Below are positions 61,287-64,000 of a stretch of 64,000 bases of DNA, in pieces. The number at the start of each line of letters is the position of its first letter. Position 1 is the stretch's first letter. Below the pieces are notes generated by a model. That model was not told the origin of the DNA, did not search any database, and was given only the letters and a program-made list of their open reading frames with translations. Source of the DNA: Cardiocondyla obscurior (lineage: Eukaryota > Arthropoda > Insecta > Hymenoptera > Formicidae); the NCBI RefSeq assembly GCF_019399895.1, contig NC_091883.1:3018377-3082376 (forward strand). The letters are read 5' to 3'. The position numbers and the translations under genes were made by a program.

Positions 61287-64000
61287 TAAAATACAGTTAA
61301 TAGGAAAATATTTTTTGTATAAAAAAAAAAAGAATTGATTTTATATCGCGTCTTGAATTAAATCGCGATCAAGTTCGATGGATTCCTGATCAGAGTGAAC
61401 GGTTTCTTTCACGGAAAGATCAAGGTTTTAGGAGGAGAAATTCAGTGCACGTGTAGAAGGTATTACGGGTCAACAATCCGGGCTAATGTAACTAATCTGC
61501 TAAATTTATCTGCGGATCAGCTGGTCCACATACGTCGCTCCCGTACCTACGCGAGTGATGATAATCGCTCGGTTTAGAGTCAGGTAGTTCCTCACCAAAT
61601 ATAAATCCCTCCCCCGTTTATAAATATATACACAGCCATTAAAAAAATGTCGGTGCAAATAAAACCCGATGACACGAATACGCAATAATTTTCTTTTACG
61701 CCCGCTAAGCTCGCAGAAGCAACAAGTTGGCGTATTCGCGAACCCGACGATGCGACGCGCGTCGCGCGCGAAGACGAAACTAAGAGTCGGCGGAAATAAG
61801 CTTCACGCCGACGGAAGCTCGCGGGATCCGGGCAAATCGAATCCTTCGCGGATCTCGATTTTTACATATCCTCAGAGTCGGCGCTGTTAAACTTCTCCGC
61901 CGGCGAAAAAAAAAGGCCCGTAAAAATTCTAACAGCCGAACACGATCGTGGCCGACATAAATCCGCGCGATCACGCGTCGCCCTCCTAATAGCCGAGCGA
62001 GCTGGATCGGCCGATAAATTGCCGGAGGTAAGTAACCCCGATGAGAACGACGGCTTTCTTCCGGCGCGTTCTTTTTTTAGGTCGCTTCCTTCTTTCACGA
62101 GATTAAGATCCGCCGGGTCCAGCGCGGCACGTTGCCAGCGGGGGATAACGGTGCGCCGGGGAGCTCGCGCGTTTACGTAAAATGAGACGAGAGTGAGAGC
62201 GGGCGATAAACAATAGGTGTTCTAGATGCCGGAGCCAAATTCTATTTTTTTCCGATATCTCAGGGCGGCGGGGTGTTGCCCGAAAACCAGCCGCTGGTTC
62301 AATCGCCGTTTGCGCGCGCCGTGCGAGTAACTGCGGAGAGGAATATAGTTCGCGACTGCCCAACACGATTGTAAAACCGCTTACAAGCCCGAGTGTATTC
62401 CCGCGTATGCGTTGCGAAAGCAGCGTAAGTCTCGAGTTAACCACTTCGCGGTAAATAAAGAGCGGAAGAGAAGAACGAACGCGCCGCGCAGGACATCGCG
62501 ACGCCACGCCGCGAGATTTAAGACGACGACAGTGCGAACACGTTGTTGACCTATATTTCTAAAAATCTCAGCTTTAAAATAGTACGCCCGTCGTCACGGC
62601 GTACCGCTAAACGTGCCGAGTTGTCGGCAGTTGCCACCTTACTTTGCTCCACGCCGCCCTAGGACGCGAGCCGCACGCGGCGGAAATCACGCGCGTATGA
62701 GCGATTGCGCAACGTTTTTGAATGCGATTTATATAAGCGACAATTAAGAACTTTATAAATAAAGAAACGCGCGTTACTCGGGCCGAAACTGGAGAAAGAG
62801 AACACTCGGTCTGACGCGTCGAGAGCGGGTACAGTCATGGGAGCTCCGGTCGCATTTTTATTAATTAATGCAGTCGAAGGTAAAAATAGATTTTAAGGAT
62901 ATATGTCGGAAATATCGCGGGACAAGAATAACGAAACCTGAGAAGCCACGAGACAATTAACTGCATCGCTGTTCGTGCTCTGACGGAGTCGTTCTGCTCG
63001 ACTGTGCGAAACTTTCACGACTATCTTCCCCCCCCCCCCTTTTTTTTCTTTTTATCTTTTCTTTTTTTTTCTTACTCTTTCCGTACATATTGCACGACTC
63101 GCGAATGAATTCATGCAAATTTATTCGCGTAAAGACAAGTTAAAGAAGCAGTTCGAAGTAAGTTTAAAATAAAATGTTGACACACGTCGGCTTTAAGACG
63201 AAACGGACGTTAAGACAGAACTTTAAAGGCGGATAGACTTTCGTGCTTCACTCGTTAAAACCCCCAGACGAAAGTTAAGAATATCTCAGTATTTGCGGAT
63301 CTTCGTAGTCAATAAATTTTCGTCACGGTTTAATATTAAATTACATAACAATAATATTATTATATTAAAATAAAATTAATATAATTCAATTATTTAGCCG
63401 ATATAATTTTTTTTTTGTTAATTTAAAGTAGGCGGAATTTAAATGAGGAATAAAAACGTTTTTACTGAACATCGTAAGTCGCCGGTTGTCAAGTCGTGTG
63501 AGAATAGTGTGAACGAAGCCACATAGGCGAGCATTCCTTCTAGGAACCTGACAATCGCGGTGTAACCGGTCGTACTAACAGCCGTCTATCTTACTCTCTC
63601 CTTTCCTTCCGCGATTACAGATGATTATAGGTAACCGCATTTGCGATTTCTTGCGTTAAAGCCCGACAAACGCGACCGCCGCGGCGGCTTGCCCTTTCCT
63701 CGGTCCATTCGTCCAGGCAGAGACATTGATTATGGCACAACCGTGTCATTTCGATAAAAACCCTACGACGACGTAAAACGCGGAAGATTGTTTCTGGAGA
63801 GTGACATAAAATATTTTATGAAAAAGGAAGAAAAAAAAAAGATTTAAAAAAAAAGTTTAGACCGGGCAAAGTCCTTTCCCGTCAGCGACATTTTTTTTTT
63901 TTTTTCTCTTTAACGTTTCGATAAAAATTATCTCGTCATTGTAGCTCGGAAATTAAATACAACGGCGATAAGAGCAACACCTGGGGATCCAGAGATAAAA
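60964..64000 (-). other. Fhos: FHOD upstream intron (partial)
   Basis: Intron 5' of the first visible exon. It holds an AT dinucleotide run followed by T (61255-61284), CpG-rich unique sequence (61700-62700), a C run followed by T (about 63026-63050) and A/T runs near 63830-63910. I looked for the first half of the GTPase-binding domain on the minus strand and did not find it. Confidence 0.7.
61255..61284. repeat. AT microsatellite with T run
   Basis: About 10 AT units followed by about 9 T, just upstream (in gene terms) of the GTPase-binding-domain exon. Confidence 0.9.

Larger units (their letters stand above)
1..64000 (-). other. Fhos: Gene body of an FHOD-family formin, partial at both ends
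   Basis: Nine minus-strand exons join with matching phases into 745 uninterrupted codons that read as an FHOD formin: GTPase-binding domain, FH3/armadillo region, linker, coiled coil, FH1, start of FH2. FHOD formins are Rho/Rac-regulated actin nucleation and bundling factors that work on stress fibres and sarcomeres; insects usually have one such gene (family knowledge). The first half of the GTPase-binding domain, the start codon and promoter should lie beyond 64000. The rest of FH2 and the autoregulatory C-terminus should lie before position 1. Visible introns are, in transcript order, 34201, 14572, 1945, 4176, 1463, 199, 290 and 259 nt. Assignment to the family is secure; the fly symbol is used by orthology inference. 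Confidence 0.93.

Overview
The window looks like insect nuclear DNA, most likely from an ant or another hymenopteran. This is inferred from the many CpG/CGCG words, the frequent A/T homopolymers, the very long introns, and the arthropod-type protein sequence of the one clear gene. I see no bacterial-style operons, tRNAs, rRNAs or CRISPR arrays.

One minus-strand gene fills the window: an FHOD-family formin (FH1/FH2 domain-containing protein, Fhos in flies). Nine coding exons are readable. From 5' to 3' of the gene they are 60963-60848, 26646-26588, 12015-11948, 10002-9897, 5720-5210, 3746-3484, 3284-3153, 2862-2526 and 2266-1624. Every junction has GT-AG signals and every reading phase joins exactly, giving 2235 nt = 745 codons with no stop. 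They encode the end of the GTPase-binding domain, the FH3/armadillo-like region, a Ser/Arg-rich linker, a basic coiled coil, the proline-rich FH1 and the first ~55 residues of FH2. The start codon and first part of the GTPase-binding domain lie beyond 64000, and most of FH2 and the C-terminus lie before position 1.

The rest is intron. Introns of about 34.2 kb (26647-60847) and 14.6 kb (12016-26587) make up most of the window. They are mostly unique sequence with homopolymer and pyrimidine tracts, and hundreds of small chance reading frames.

The most unusual content is a pair of related plus-strand elements, antisense to the formin: about 7437-8917 in the 4.2 kb intron and about 49292-50585 in the 34 kb intron. 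Each has a G-rich start, a shared leader of about 43 nt, and short exon-like blocks bounded by good GT and AG sites. These include two tandem ~56-nt modules that each end exactly at a donor, a 118-nt intron-like segment and a 44-nt exon-like block. Their 3' ends are over 90% alike by eye, introns included. They may be duplicated spliced noncoding genes, or copies of a mobile element (the 3' end is Helitron-like) carrying a gene fragment. Other items are two long imperfect hairpins (35739-35888 and 49139-49272), two weaker ones, a direct repeat just upstream of exon 26588-26646, and a CpG-rich spot near 44.4 kb with outward-facing splice donors that could be an internal promoter.
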